This document shows positions 16,701 to 22,571 of a stretch of DNA of 22,571 nucleotides, in pieces. Below the pieces are notes generated by a model. That model was not told where the DNA came from. It did no database searches and saw nothing but the letters and a program-made list of their open reading frames with translations. Source of the DNA: a virus. Position 1 is the stretch's first letter, and every line of letters begins with the position of its first letter. A program made the translations under genes and the position numbers. The DNA lies in IMG/VR virus record IMGVR_UViG_3300027668_000114, positions 1 to 22,571 of that record. One strand, given 5' to 3'.

Positions 16701-19257
16701 CAGCTTCAGCTATATCAGTAGCTGCCGCCGTTGACAGTCCTACAAACTTACTTACTATTTTAGCGGTAGCGGCAGATATAGCTCCTGCGGCAGCGGCTGG
16801 CCCTAATACTACAGATGCAGCACTTGCGGCTAATGCCCCTACTGCAAGAGGTACACCTTCTTGGATAATCTCTTGACCAATTTGAACACCTACACCTAAA
16901 GGATTTTCTTTTGCTGCTCCCCAATAAAACTTAGCAGCATTAGCCATAGAGTTCCCAATCTCATTATCAAACAAGTCTTCCTTTACATACTCTTCTTGCA
17001 TTTTGTCTAAATTTTCTAGTGCTTGCTTAACATTATCTGTATTAGAGCTATCTCCTAAAGCGATTAAATTATTAGCTAGTTTTGCTATTTCTGTATTATC
17101 AGGGTACTTATCTCCAATAGTTAGCAAAGCATTTAAGGTGCCTAATAGCTCGCCTCCTGATGACAAGATCATAGCTACGCTTTGTTGTGCTGCACTATTC
17201 TCCCCGCCAAAAAGTTTTTCTTGTTTAGAGTCATCTACTAAAAACTGAGCCGTATTGTAGACAGCCGCCCCTAAAATTTGACTTAGAGACTGTGCTGTAT
17301 CTTCATTCTCGCTAGCTCTAACAATTTCTACAGCAAACTCTTTAGGTTTTTCTTCTCTAAATAAATCTAGTGCAGCTATAAATATCTCTTTAAACCCTAC
17401 AGATTCGCCGTTTAAGTTTGTAAACATACCTGTCTGAGGATCTACTTCAAATGCACCCTCCGGTACAGGTACACCAGCCTGTGTCATCGTAGTGCCTAGC
17501 TGAACCATAGTGCCTGATTCATAAGCTCTAATTTCTTCACGAGTTAATATGTTACCGTATTTGCCTCTTTTTGGTGACCCATCAGGGTTATAAGGGTTAA
17601 CTGGATCTGAAGGGGCGTTAAGTACTGCATCTCCTAGTATAATAAGATCAGAAATACTAAAAGGCCCGCCATCTTCCCGTGTCATTTCAGCACCGGCACC
17701 CCCGCCTACTTCAAGAGTAACGTCAAAGGGTAGTGGTAAATTAGGGAAAACCTCTCCTAAAGTTGTAGGTATAGGCGGTATTGGAGGCACGGCGCTAGCT
17801 AACTGTACATTTATACCGTCAATAATTCCGGGGGCAGCACGTAGCCAGTCAGACGTGTGTAAAGTCTCACCTGATAGTCCTTTAATAGCTGTATAAGTAG
17901 CACCTATTATCGGCCCAATCCCCGGAATCATAGTTATTATGTTCACAATAGGATCAAGAGTATCAAAGAAACTAGGGTCAAAGTCGTCTGTTCTTGTACC
18001 AAAACCGTTGGCTGCACGACCTACATCTTGAGAGTTTTTATATTTAGTAAGTGGGTCATCTGACGTATCATCAGGGTAGAAATTAGCATTTATTAAATCC
18101 ATGCTTGGAATTAACTCTCGTGACCCAGACGTGTCTAAGTATACTTCCCCTTCTATTTCTACAAATTTATAGTTATCAGGCGTTTTCTCTGGATCGTAGT
18201 TAGAGTTAACTTCTTGTATGTAAAGCCCTTCGTACTCTTCTTTTGTTAAAGACCCCTTACTTTGCAAATCACTCAAATACAGTAATTTGTCCTCGATAGG
18301 TAAGTATGCATAAATCTCTTGGTATATGTCAGGGTCGGTAGCGCGTAGCTCTCCAAGTTTATAAGTAAACTCATCAAACATTTCTATAGAACGTTCAGCC
18401 GTCATAACTTGAACATTATATGCAACATTTCCTTCAGCAAAGACTGAGTTTAATCCTTTAGCATTTTCCCAATACTCGTTAGGTTTATCTGCTACTTTTT
18501 CTAGTTCCCCCCATAATGCATCTGGATCTACTCCAGCACGTAACGCTTTTACAAATTCCCCCCATGCAATTCCTTTAGACATAGATGGTATATCTTGAAA
18601 GAAATTAGGGTCAGAGGCGTTTACAACGTCAGCAAAATATGTACGTAACACTTCTTCTTTTTCGGGCGTAAACCAATCTTGTTCGGCAATAGTCTCTCCC
18701 GACAAGGTTCTTATTTTAGTAGGGTCATACAAAGTAGTTGTATTGTTAACTACTTGATCAAACTGGCTGGGTAAAGTGCTAGCGTCAAAATTAGGGTTAG
18801 GGACAAGCACTTCTAACTCAGGATTCCAAAAATCTTCTGACGTAGTATTTTTAGCTAGGGTATCTTCAGGTGTTATACCTATAATTGGCGGAGTTCCTAC
18901 CGAATACTCCATTGCTTGAGCTAAAAGGTCTCCAATATCATTATCAGGATCACCGTAAATCTCGTCTACGTCTGGCATAGAGGAAACACTGGGCATACTA
19001 CTATTTAGCATCGTATTAGCAAAAGCTGCGTACTCAGGAGGAAACCACTCAGGTAAAGCCAGATTACCTGACCCATACTGCCCTCGGTTTGGAAAACGCT
19101 CTTCTGCATACTCTTCAGAAAAACGATCACGAGAAGCTGTAGACTCCCAATCTAGATACGCTTGAGTCTCAGATGTAAGAGGTATATAAGTTTCAAACTC
19201 TCCTCCTTCTAAAAGGTCTAAGTAAGAGCTTGTATTTTCTACGTTCTCATCAGCCAT
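13741..19257 (-). CDS. Giant modular virion protein with calcium-binding repeats, RHS-like segment and coiled coil, 1838 aa
   Basis: Probable ejected or tail-associated virion protein; no single known function. The first 790 residues are acidic and soluble-looking with one hydrophobic patch (about 435-465, IITMIPGIGPIIGATYTAI). Residues about 800-1060 are Gly/Ala-rich and hydrophobic in several blocks, with EGLSEYGEE and DSAAHAGTQAAVVSAG, resembling the module near the start of the 2149-aa protein. Residues 1199-1268 hold thrombospondin type 3-like calcium repeats (DTDEDGVLDEDD, DTDGDGLGDNSD). Residues about 1270-1350 are RHS-like (DGQGNTTTYNDDGS). Residues about 1360-1456 are almost all Thr, Asn, Gly and Asp. 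A coiled coil follows with three identical 11-residue repeats, then an EF-hand-like loop DVNDDGVIDIND (1671-1682), a Gln-rich helix and a C-terminal AAAQGGLL (1818-1825). It couples to its neighbours by one-base stop/start overlaps on both sides. Confidence 0.75.
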   Translation of the reverse strand: MADENVENTSSYLDLLEGGEFETYIPLTSETQAYLDWESTASRDRFSEEYAEERFPNRGQYGSGNLALPEWFPPEYAAFANTMLNSSMPSVSSMPDVDEIYGDPDNDIGDLLAQAMEYSVGTPPIIGITPEDTLAKNTTSEDFWNPELEVLVPNPNFDASTLPSQFDQVVNNTTTLYDPTKIRTLSGETIAEQDWFTPEKEEVLRTYFADVVNASDPNFFQDIPSMSKGIAWGEFVKALRAGVDPDALWGELEKVADKPNEYWENAKGLNSVFAEGNVAYNVQVMTAERSIEMFDEFTYKLGELRATDPDIYQEIYAYLPIEDKLLYLSDLQSKGSLTKEEYEGLYIQEVNSNYDPEKTPDNYKFVEIEGEVYLDTSGSRELIPSMDLINANFYPDDTSDDPLTKYKNSQDVGRAANGFGTRTDDFDPSFFDTLDPIVNIITMIPGIGPIIGATYTAIKGLSGETLHTSDWLRAAPGIIDGINVQLASAVPPIPPIPTTLGEVFPNLPLPFDVTLEVGGGAGAEMTREDGGPFSISDLIILGDAVLNAPSDPVNPYNPDGSPKRGKYGNILTREEIRAYESGTMVQLGTTMTQAGVPVPEGAFEVDPQTGMFTNLNGESVGFKEIFIAALDLFREEKPKEFAVEIVRASENEDTAQSLSQILGAAVYNTAQFLVDDSKQEKLFGGENSAAQQSVAMILSSGGELLGTLNALLTIGDKYPDNTEIAKLANNLIALGDSSNTDNVKQALENLDKMQEEYVKEDLFDNEIGNSMANAAKFYWGAAKENPLGVGVQIGQEIIQEGVPLAVGALAASAASVVLGPAAAAGAISAATAKIVSKFVGLSTAAATDIAEAGGGAGKQAFDSYLGAQNEVEFKRIQDSSEFAKFRKTADANGNYPSAEQQKEYVSNILESKQDEFRENAAALVPEAVGMGMALATGSLALGGLAADKLIIKKVLGDNVTEYLTEGIKKVAKEAGEGAGALGKEGLSEYGEEFYIEGFIKTVAKNNFDPSITTEEVFDSAAHAGTQAAVVSAGVTSGSLAAASLLSDWNPKVAEAMQRNPDGSPKLTAEGITQVMEDAGIDIESFPRVHAVLLDNVYDEAYTSPQEANEAFVGLDYQPTSAEIDAYIGNEFNDESLGSAIDTYVDPRQLTPDEVNAWAASNGITLTDDQVAELAIQYPDSFNTNDRLLDLLGDGTKVTDLNGNNIPDGFETGVIDVTDGTKGVDTDEDGVLDEDDAFPNDPSESVDTDGDGLGDNSDKYPNDPSEDGLTSIPNEDTGGTDVFDNNGNRVSSIDGQGNTTTYNDDGSSETKNSDNQVTSTTDSGGDITTYQYNGDGSYSTTNSTTGVQTNYDPDGKVIPPDDNETTTTTTGGDGSTTTTTTGVDGSTTVVTDDGKGTVTTVVTDSNGLETTNSTTTNTGDGNTTTTNNIDNSSTTNNTYNTDNSTTTNTTTNTTNVINYYGLSADSLTDVEEGIKDLIAAGLTRDQAIESIATQLGITEGNILDAIDTQTSTITDAIDDQTTTLQTDIDDQTTTLQTDIDDQTTTLQTDIAGSTDAILERSNEIESAGIARDQALSTAINEVSTQLGTTRTELLNRIGETEQTLLTRLGEVESTVIQGQQELGEDIQLVADYVGKDVGQVTDADIDFVADVIAQQEANTELAVLTQQQLQYDVNDDGVIDINDQTMLEQAQAGQDVDFARMFNPTGLYEVNQQTQQDIQTAQDLNTQQNLNTQQQIESTRQRGNEEELLRDILGSSDLTGGKASTQQMGTANINYLYDIGGDSVFAPNARTNLFSPYGASNVVPAIQPQARQIRQQPRAAAQGGLLSRNNELLRLLGED
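14611..14709 (-). repeat. Three perfect 33-bp tandem repeats inside the 1838-aa gene
   Basis: Units at 14611-14643, 14644-14676 and 14677-14709 are identical base for base. Each adds 11 residues (DDQTTTLQTDI in one register) to a coiled coil without changing frame. Diverged copies flank them: DAIDTQTSTIT before and AGSTDAILERS after. Eleven-residue periodicity fits a hendecad coiled coil. DNA-level identity suggests recent expansion. Confidence 0.95.
14885..15175 (-). repeat. Thr/Asn-rich low-complexity coding stretch
   Basis: Residues about 1361-1456 of the 1838-aa protein consist almost only of Thr, Asn, Ser, Gly, Asp and Val, built from ACT/ACA/ACC and AAT/AAC codons. On the plus strand this appears as runs of GTAGTAGT and GTTGTAGT. 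It is degenerate, not a perfect microsatellite. It links the RHS-like segment to the coiled coil and probably forms an extended or beta-solenoid-like spacer. Confidence 0.8.
15454..15663 (-). other. Thrombospondin type 3-like calcium-binding repeats in the 1838-aa protein
   Basis: Residues 1199-1268 contain successive D-x-D-x-D-G-x-x-D loops: DLNGNNIPDG, DTDEDGVLDEDD and DTDGDGLGDNSD. The last two are each followed by an FPNDPSE or YPNDPSE spacer. This is the classic pattern of TSP3 calcium repeats found in bacterial surface proteins. Two short DNA stretches coding the NDPSE spacers are nearly identical (near 15466 and 15531). Confidence 0.85.
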
Positions 19258-19580
19258 TATGTAATCTCAAGTATGCTAGCTACAACGTGCAGTCTATTGG
19301 CAGTAGCAGCGGTTACTTTTAGTATCTCGCCTGTCTGTACTACCAGCGGGGCGGTCAGTAGCTCTACAGCAGTATTAGCGCCAACGGTTTTAACCTTAAA
19401 CAAGCTAAACACCGCGCCAGCGGCATTAGTTAGCGTCACGGTAATAGTGTCTGCGTTACCAGAGTCTTCTGATACCAATATAGACTTTACGATGCCCGTG
19501 GTTAACGCTGCACAGGTATATAGTGTAGTTACACCCGTTCCGGTTAGATCGACTTTTGCGTTTACGTATGTATTAGCCAT
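19257..19580 (-). CDS. Small beta-rich virion protein, 107 aa
   Basis: Probable small structural protein; not matched to a named function. The sequence is almost entirely alternating beta-strand pattern, rich in Thr, Val and Ala (GTGVTTLYTCAALTTGIVKS, then NADTITVTLTNAAGAVFSLF, ending RLHVVASILEIT), consistent with a single beta-sandwich. It has one cysteine and no signal peptide. Small all-beta proteins of this sort serve as capsid decoration or neck/tail accessory proteins in phages. Here the position between tail-nozzle and ejection genes favours a tail or neck role, by inference. Start and stop both share one base with the neighbouring genes (TAATG). No strong ribosome binding site precedes the start, so coupling is likely. 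Confidence 0.65.
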   Translation of the reverse strand: MANTYVNAKVDLTGTGVTTLYTCAALTTGIVKSILVSEDSGNADTITVTLTNAAGAVFSLFKVKTVGANTAVELLTAPLVVQTGEILKVTAATANRLHVVASILEIT

Positions 19581-19774
19581 TAGCTTATAAACCAGCTAGT
19601 AGCTTCAGCTTGAAGCACGAGCGTATCGTTACGTAGGGCTTTGTCTAGTTGATTAAAGTACAGACGTAGAGCGTTGTTAAACTTCTCAAACTCTAATCTA
19701 GAGTACTCGTTAGGGGGGCTAGGCAGGAGTGGAGCAACAAACTCTACTCCGTAGTTCGTACAGTCTGTAGACAT
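19580..19774 (-). CDS. Small protein of unknown function, 64 aa, in the tail gene block
   Basis: Not recognised as a characterised family. It has a Pro-rich N-terminal part (EFVAPLLPSPPNEYSRLEF) followed by one amphipathic helix (KFNNALRLYFNQLDKALRN) and a short C-terminal strand (TLVLQAEATSWFIS). It is coupled through TAATG to the 616-aa gene, whose 3' end supplies a GGGAG ribosome binding site, and through TAATG to the 107-aa gene. The helix plus Pro-rich arm suggests a small assembly or adaptor protein that oligomerises, but that is inference from shape and position only. Confidence 0.7.
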   Translation of the reverse strand: MSTDCTNYGVEFVAPLLPSPPNEYSRLEFEKFNNALRLYFNQLDKALRNDTLVLQAEATSWFIS

Positions 19775-21624
19775 TATCTTCTCCCATCAGGGCGCATATC
19801 AATGCGAGGTGAGCCTAACTGCCACGTTACTCCTTGTGCCGTAGATTCTACCTTAAAACTTACCTGCCTACCTCGTACACGCAGGAATATCTGTTCTGTA
19901 AACTTCTCAACAGGAGATGTAGCTGTCCTAGTTACTGACCCCCCACTGTTGCCGCTTTCGGATAACGGAGAATTAAACCCAGACCCTGAGTTTTGCAACG
20001 CAGATAAAGACATACTAACAGCGGGAGAGTCAGCGGTAGATCCATCAAAAGTTATATCAGGAACCATACGAGACACTAGCATAAACTTATGCCCATCATC
20101 TAGGTCAAACTGGGCAGACGTAATAGAGGCTGTTATAGCCGCTGTGGTGCCAGTTTCGGCATCGTCTAACCCTACCTCATGTTGTACTAGGTTATTGCTG
20201 TTAGTAGCAGCTAAAGGGAAGTCACGTATGCCGGAGTCTAACCATGCTGTACGGGATAACGTACCGTAGTACCATATCTTTTGCACGTAGTTATACACTA
20301 CATATCTATTGTTAGTATTGCTATTAGCAGATGGGTAGAACCACCATATCTCATCAAATCCCTCGTTGGTACTACCAAATATCTGTTGAATATTGTCACG
20401 GTTTATATCGTCAAATATGTACCGCTTTACGTTACACGGCAGTACTTTTACTCCCCCGTCATACATGTAGAACTTGTCCTTGCCAAACCAATAAGCCACG
20501 TTGTCGGCAACAGCTACGCTGTTCTGAGACATAATAGATGCGTTCTCACCTACAAGCTGCGCTGCCCATACAACAGGTGCGCCAACATACTGTAACGAGT
20601 ATACGGAGAAATCAGTCCACACCAATAACTCTTGTCTAGTCTGCTCGGCTGCAATAATCTCGGAACCACGGGACAACCTAAGATCACCTGCCTGTGTTGT
20701 TGCAGTAGGTGTCCAGTTAGTAGCATCTTCTTGGTCAGACCATCTAATAAGCATAGGGTCTTGAGTAGTAGTGCCTAACGTATTAGCACCGAAGCAAAAC
20801 ACGAATCTATTAATATCTGATACAAGTATTATGTTCTGTGATGTAGGTACGTTAGATGCACCAGTTTCTGCACTAAGTAACGTAGCACGATTATCTAGGG
20901 GAGTGTTTTCAGAAGCGTCCCAGAAGTACAAAGGACTGCCCCTAAACCCAAGTATTAAGTCTTCTCCAAAATTACCTTGGCTCCATATACGAAGACTCTC
21001 TGTACTAGCCCCACCGTTGCCCCATGTACCTTCTCCCCATGTACCGGCACTCCAACCTACTAAAGGGGATTCTAAAGCTACTCCGGTATTAATCTGATAA
21101 GCAGCCGTGACTGTACCACCACCTGTAGCAGACGAACCAGCAGTTGAGGCCGCTACAATCGTATAGGTGTTACCCGTAGTAAAAGTTATCTGAAACTCAC
21201 CATTTAGAGTAAGCCCCCCTGCGGCAGAAGCGTTACTAAAGGTAACAAAATCCCCATTAGTGTACCCTCCATTAGCATCAGTAACGGTAACAGTCGCAGA
21301 ACCACTAACAGTTGCAAACGGGTTTGAAAGGGTAACAGTAGCGCGTAGAGGCGTAATGTCATAATACGCTCCACCGTTTTCTATATAGTATTTAAGATGT
21401 GTGCCTACACTCGTTATAGTTAGGTTAACCAAAGTTACCCACGAATGTAATGATCGGCATACACCTAAAAAGAAACTAGAGGATATACGCTCCCACCCAC
21501 CAATCTTTTCGGGCATGCCTTGACGGAACCGTACCTTGTCGCTTTCGTACCACCCACCCTCACTGGTATACCGTGTATTCTCGCGGTTAACTCCGGGTTT
21601 TAGTAATAATTTTTGTAGGGGCAT
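19774..21624 (-). CDS. Tail nozzle / DNA-stabilisation-type protein, 616 aa
   Basis: Probable tail protein, analogous in place and size to P22 gp10 or T7 gp12 (head-tail stabilising or nozzle proteins with beta-propeller cores). The N-terminus has GVNRENTRYTSEGGWYESDK then VRFRQGMPEKIGGWE, and the C-terminus ends LRVRGRQVSFKVES...WQLGSPRIDMRPDGRR. Both ends are familiar in structural proteins of aquatic short-tailed phages. Between them are many Trp- and Gly-rich beta strands (WSAGTWGEGTWGNGGAS, YWFGKDKFYMYDGG). Residues about 95-180 look like an inserted Ig-like or beta-sandwich domain (DANGGYTNGDFVTFSNAS, TGNTYTIVAAS). The gene follows the endolysin by 7 bases; its AGGTGAG ribosome binding site overlaps the endolysin stop codon. 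Exact gp10/gp12 equivalence is not certain. Confidence 0.7.
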   Translation of the reverse strand: MPLQKLLLKPGVNRENTRYTSEGGWYESDKVRFRQGMPEKIGGWERISSSFFLGVCRSLHSWVTLVNLTITSVGTHLKYYIENGGAYYDITPLRATVTLSNPFATVSGSATVTVTDANGGYTNGDFVTFSNASAAGGLTLNGEFQITFTTGNTYTIVAASTAGSSATGGGTVTAAYQINTGVALESPLVGWSAGTWGEGTWGNGGASTESLRIWSQGNFGEDLILGFRGSPLYFWDASENTPLDNRATLLSAETGASNVPTSQNIILVSDINRFVFCFGANTLGTTTQDPMLIRWSDQEDATNWTPTATTQAGDLRLSRGSEIIAAEQTRQELLVWTDFSVYSLQYVGAPVVWAAQLVGENASIMSQNSVAVADNVAYWFGKDKFYMYDGGVKVLPCNVKRYIFDDINRDNIQQIFGSTNEGFDEIWWFYPSANSNTNNRYVVYNYVQKIWYYGTLSRTAWLDSGIRDFPLAATNSNNLVQHEVGLDDAETGTTAAITASITSAQFDLDDGHKFMLVSRMVPDITFDGSTADSPAVSMSLSALQNSGSGFNSPLSESGNSGGSVTRTATSPVEKFTEQIFLRVRGRQVSFKVESTAQGVTWQLGSPRIDMRPDGRR

Positions 21625-21631
21625 AACTCAC

Positions 21632-22084
21632 CTATATGCTAGTCCAGTCTTTATTCTGCCATAGTAATGCTTCTGCTTCTCTACGTCTAACAAGTCCGTC
21701 TAGCACCTTACCTCCAGCCCTGTTCCAACGCTTTATCTGATGGGGTATATCAGCACGGCTGCTGTCAGTATCGTCATTGATACGAACCAGTAAAGTAGAT
21801 TCAGAAAGGTTACCTCCACCAAGATTGTATACCCAAGACACGAGCGCATCGAACTGATGCTGCTGAAGAGGTACATTGACCTGTTTGTGTACAATCTTCT
21901 CAAATTTAAATAGGTCGTCTGCAAGTGAAGTCTCAGCCTCGTCCTGCGTACAGGTAGCTCCTTCTTTAACTCCCTTAGTTGTTCCAAAACCGATTGTCCA
22001 TACTCCCGCACTACACTGATATGCATCTAACCTACAGCCCTCAAATTTTTTAATAAGGGCTATGCCCTCGCCACTAGTTTTCAT
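21632..22084 (-). CDS. Endolysin, GH24 lysozyme (T4/P1/lambdoid type), 150 aa
   Basis: Muramidase that cleaves the glycan strands of peptidoglycan at the end of infection. The catalytic signature is clear: KKFEGCRLDAYQCSAGVWTIGFGTT, with E15, C24 and T30 spaced as E-8-C-5-T. This is the variant of the T4 E-8-D-5-T triad seen in P1 Lyz and phage 21 R. The downstream helices carry QQHQFDALVSWVYNLGGG and a C-terminal LVRRREAEALLW, standard for the family, and the length is normal. There is no signal peptide or SAR domain at the N-terminus (MKTSGEGIALIKK), so it should depend on a holin to reach the periplasm; a holin lies upstream. Its start lies inside the 3' end of the 47-aa gene (11-base overlap). 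Confidence 0.95.
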   Translation of the reverse strand: MKTSGEGIALIKKFEGCRLDAYQCSAGVWTIGFGTTKGVKEGATCTQDEAETSLADDLFKFEKIVHKQVNVPLQQHQFDALVSWVYNLGGGNLSESTLLVRINDDTDSSRADIPHQIKRWNRAGGKVLDGLVRRREAEALLWQNKDWTSI

Positions 22085-22217
22085 TTAGCTTATCAACTCT
22101 TTCTTTTAACTTCTCGATTATAATACGTTGTGCCTCTATCTCCGTCTTTTGTTTTAACATTAAAACACGAAGACGCTCTTCATCACTAACTTGCGGCATA
22201 GGAAAGGGTAAGATCAT
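22074..22217 (-). CDS. Small coiled-coil protein between holin and endolysin, 47 aa
   Basis: Unrecognised. It starts on the ATGA that overlaps the holin stop by 4 bases and stops at 22074, 11 bases inside the endolysin gene. That tight nesting is the main evidence that it is real. The protein begins MILPFPMPQVSDEERLRV and continues as one charged helix (LKQKTEIEAQRIIIEKLKER) with heptad-like Leu/Ile spacing, ending VDKLNEN. It has no membrane segment, lipobox or cysteine, so it is not an obvious spanin or antiholin. It might regulate holin or endolysin, or simply carry translational coupling. A weak GAGAG ribosome binding site lies just before the start. Confidence 0.65.
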   Translation of the reverse strand: MILPFPMPQVSDEERLRVLMLKQKTEIEAQRIIIEKLKERVDKLNEN

Positions 22218-22571
22218 TTCTCTCGACTCACTTTCTGCACTTTCTCAACAGACCTCATAGCTCCAAGACCGAGCATACCCATTAGCACCGGCATCATTGT
22301 AGATGTCTCGATCAGTGGTATAACAATGCCCGACTCGGCTAACGCAAGACCAAAGTTTGCCATAGGTATTACAATAAAGTTTGAAGCCATGCCCAGTACG
22401 CACACCCAGCCTACAGCGGGTCGCCACCCAGCCACAAACATACTGCTACTTGCGGCCTCAACTTTATTTACTTCTAACTGTCCCTTCGCTAATTCTTGGG
22501 CATGGACTTCTGCCATCGTGCTAATCTGGTGAGCTAGAGCGTTCTTCGTGTCTTTGTCCTCAATGAACTTG
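22214..22571 (-). CDS. Holin of the three-transmembrane gene-transfer-agent type, 5' end cut off
   Basis: Membrane protein that opens the inner membrane for the endolysin. The frame stays open past the ATG at 22516 to the right edge and codes in-family residues (KFIEDKDTKNALAHQIST), so the gene begins outside the window. The pattern AKGQLEVNKVEAASSSMFVA then GWRPAVGWVCVLGMASNF is characteristic of GTA_holin_3TM proteins. Counting from that ATG, hydrophobic segments lie at about 33-57, 60-70 and 73-88, followed by a basic tail (EKVQKVSREK) likely in the cytoplasm. It stops on TGA at 22214-22216, overlapping the start of the coiled-coil gene, with the endolysin next. That is a standard lysis cassette order. 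Confidence 0.85.
   Translation of the reverse strand, partial: KFIEDKDTKNALAHQISTMAEVHAQELAKGQLEVNKVEAASSSMFVAGWRPAVGWVCVLGMASNFIVIPMANFGLALAESGIVIPLIETSTMMPVLMGMLGLGAMRSVEKVQKVSREK

Noticed and set aside
22214-22516. ATG at 22516 as the start of the holin gene
   Set aside because: The frame continues open to the right edge with residues that fit the N-terminal helix of the family.

Overview
The window is a piece of a tailed-phage genome, most likely a short-tailed (podovirus-like) phage of a marine or other aquatic bacterium. There is no tape-measure or sheath gene in view. Instead there are four very large virion-type proteins (2149, 642, 553 and 1838 residues) of the kind delivered into the host with the DNA, a beta-rich tail-nozzle-type protein, a holin/endolysin pair, and a phage replication block (single-strand binding protein, primase-helicase fusion). 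The holin resembles the three-transmembrane holins of gene transfer agents. That fits an alphaproteobacterial host, but the host is inference only. No 16S, tRNA, integrase, transposase or CRISPR array is visible. DNA is moderately AT-rich throughout, with no obvious compositional break.

Layout. The left 3.6 kb reads rightward: the 3' part of an ssDNA-binding protein cut by the left edge, a 90-base gap with a hairpin, a 939-residue AEP primase / DUF927-like helicase fusion, and an overlapping 71-residue protein. A rho-independent terminator at 3660-3696 closes this replication unit. Everything from 3695 to the right edge reads leftward. In order of transcription it is: GTA-type holin (cut by the right edge), a 47-residue coiled-coil protein, endolysin, beta-rich tail protein (616 aa), a 64-aa protein, a 107-aa beta-rich protein, a giant 1838-aa protein, a 553-aa protein, a 642-aa protein and a giant 2149-aa polyvalent-type protein. 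From the 616-aa gene to the 642-aa gene, each stop codon shares one base with the next start (TAATG or TGATG), so that block looks translationally coupled. The only leftward gap is 7 bases, before the 2149-aa gene.

How it works together. The rightward unit makes the replication proteins. The leftward unit makes the lysis functions, then tail and internal proteins. The four large proteins occupy about 15.5 kb and look like an ejection apparatus plus cargo. Two of them (1838 and 2149 aa) share a Gly/Ala-rich, membrane-active-looking module. Three of them (1838, 553 and 642 aa) carry a recurring A-x-G-G-I/L peptide. The 1838-aa protein also has calcium-binding type repeats, RHS-like and Thr/Asn-rich segments, and a freshly expanded 11-residue repeat. 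The 2149-aa protein carries an HExxH zinc-peptidase motif in a large polyvalent context. These shared and unusual modules are the most interesting part of the window.
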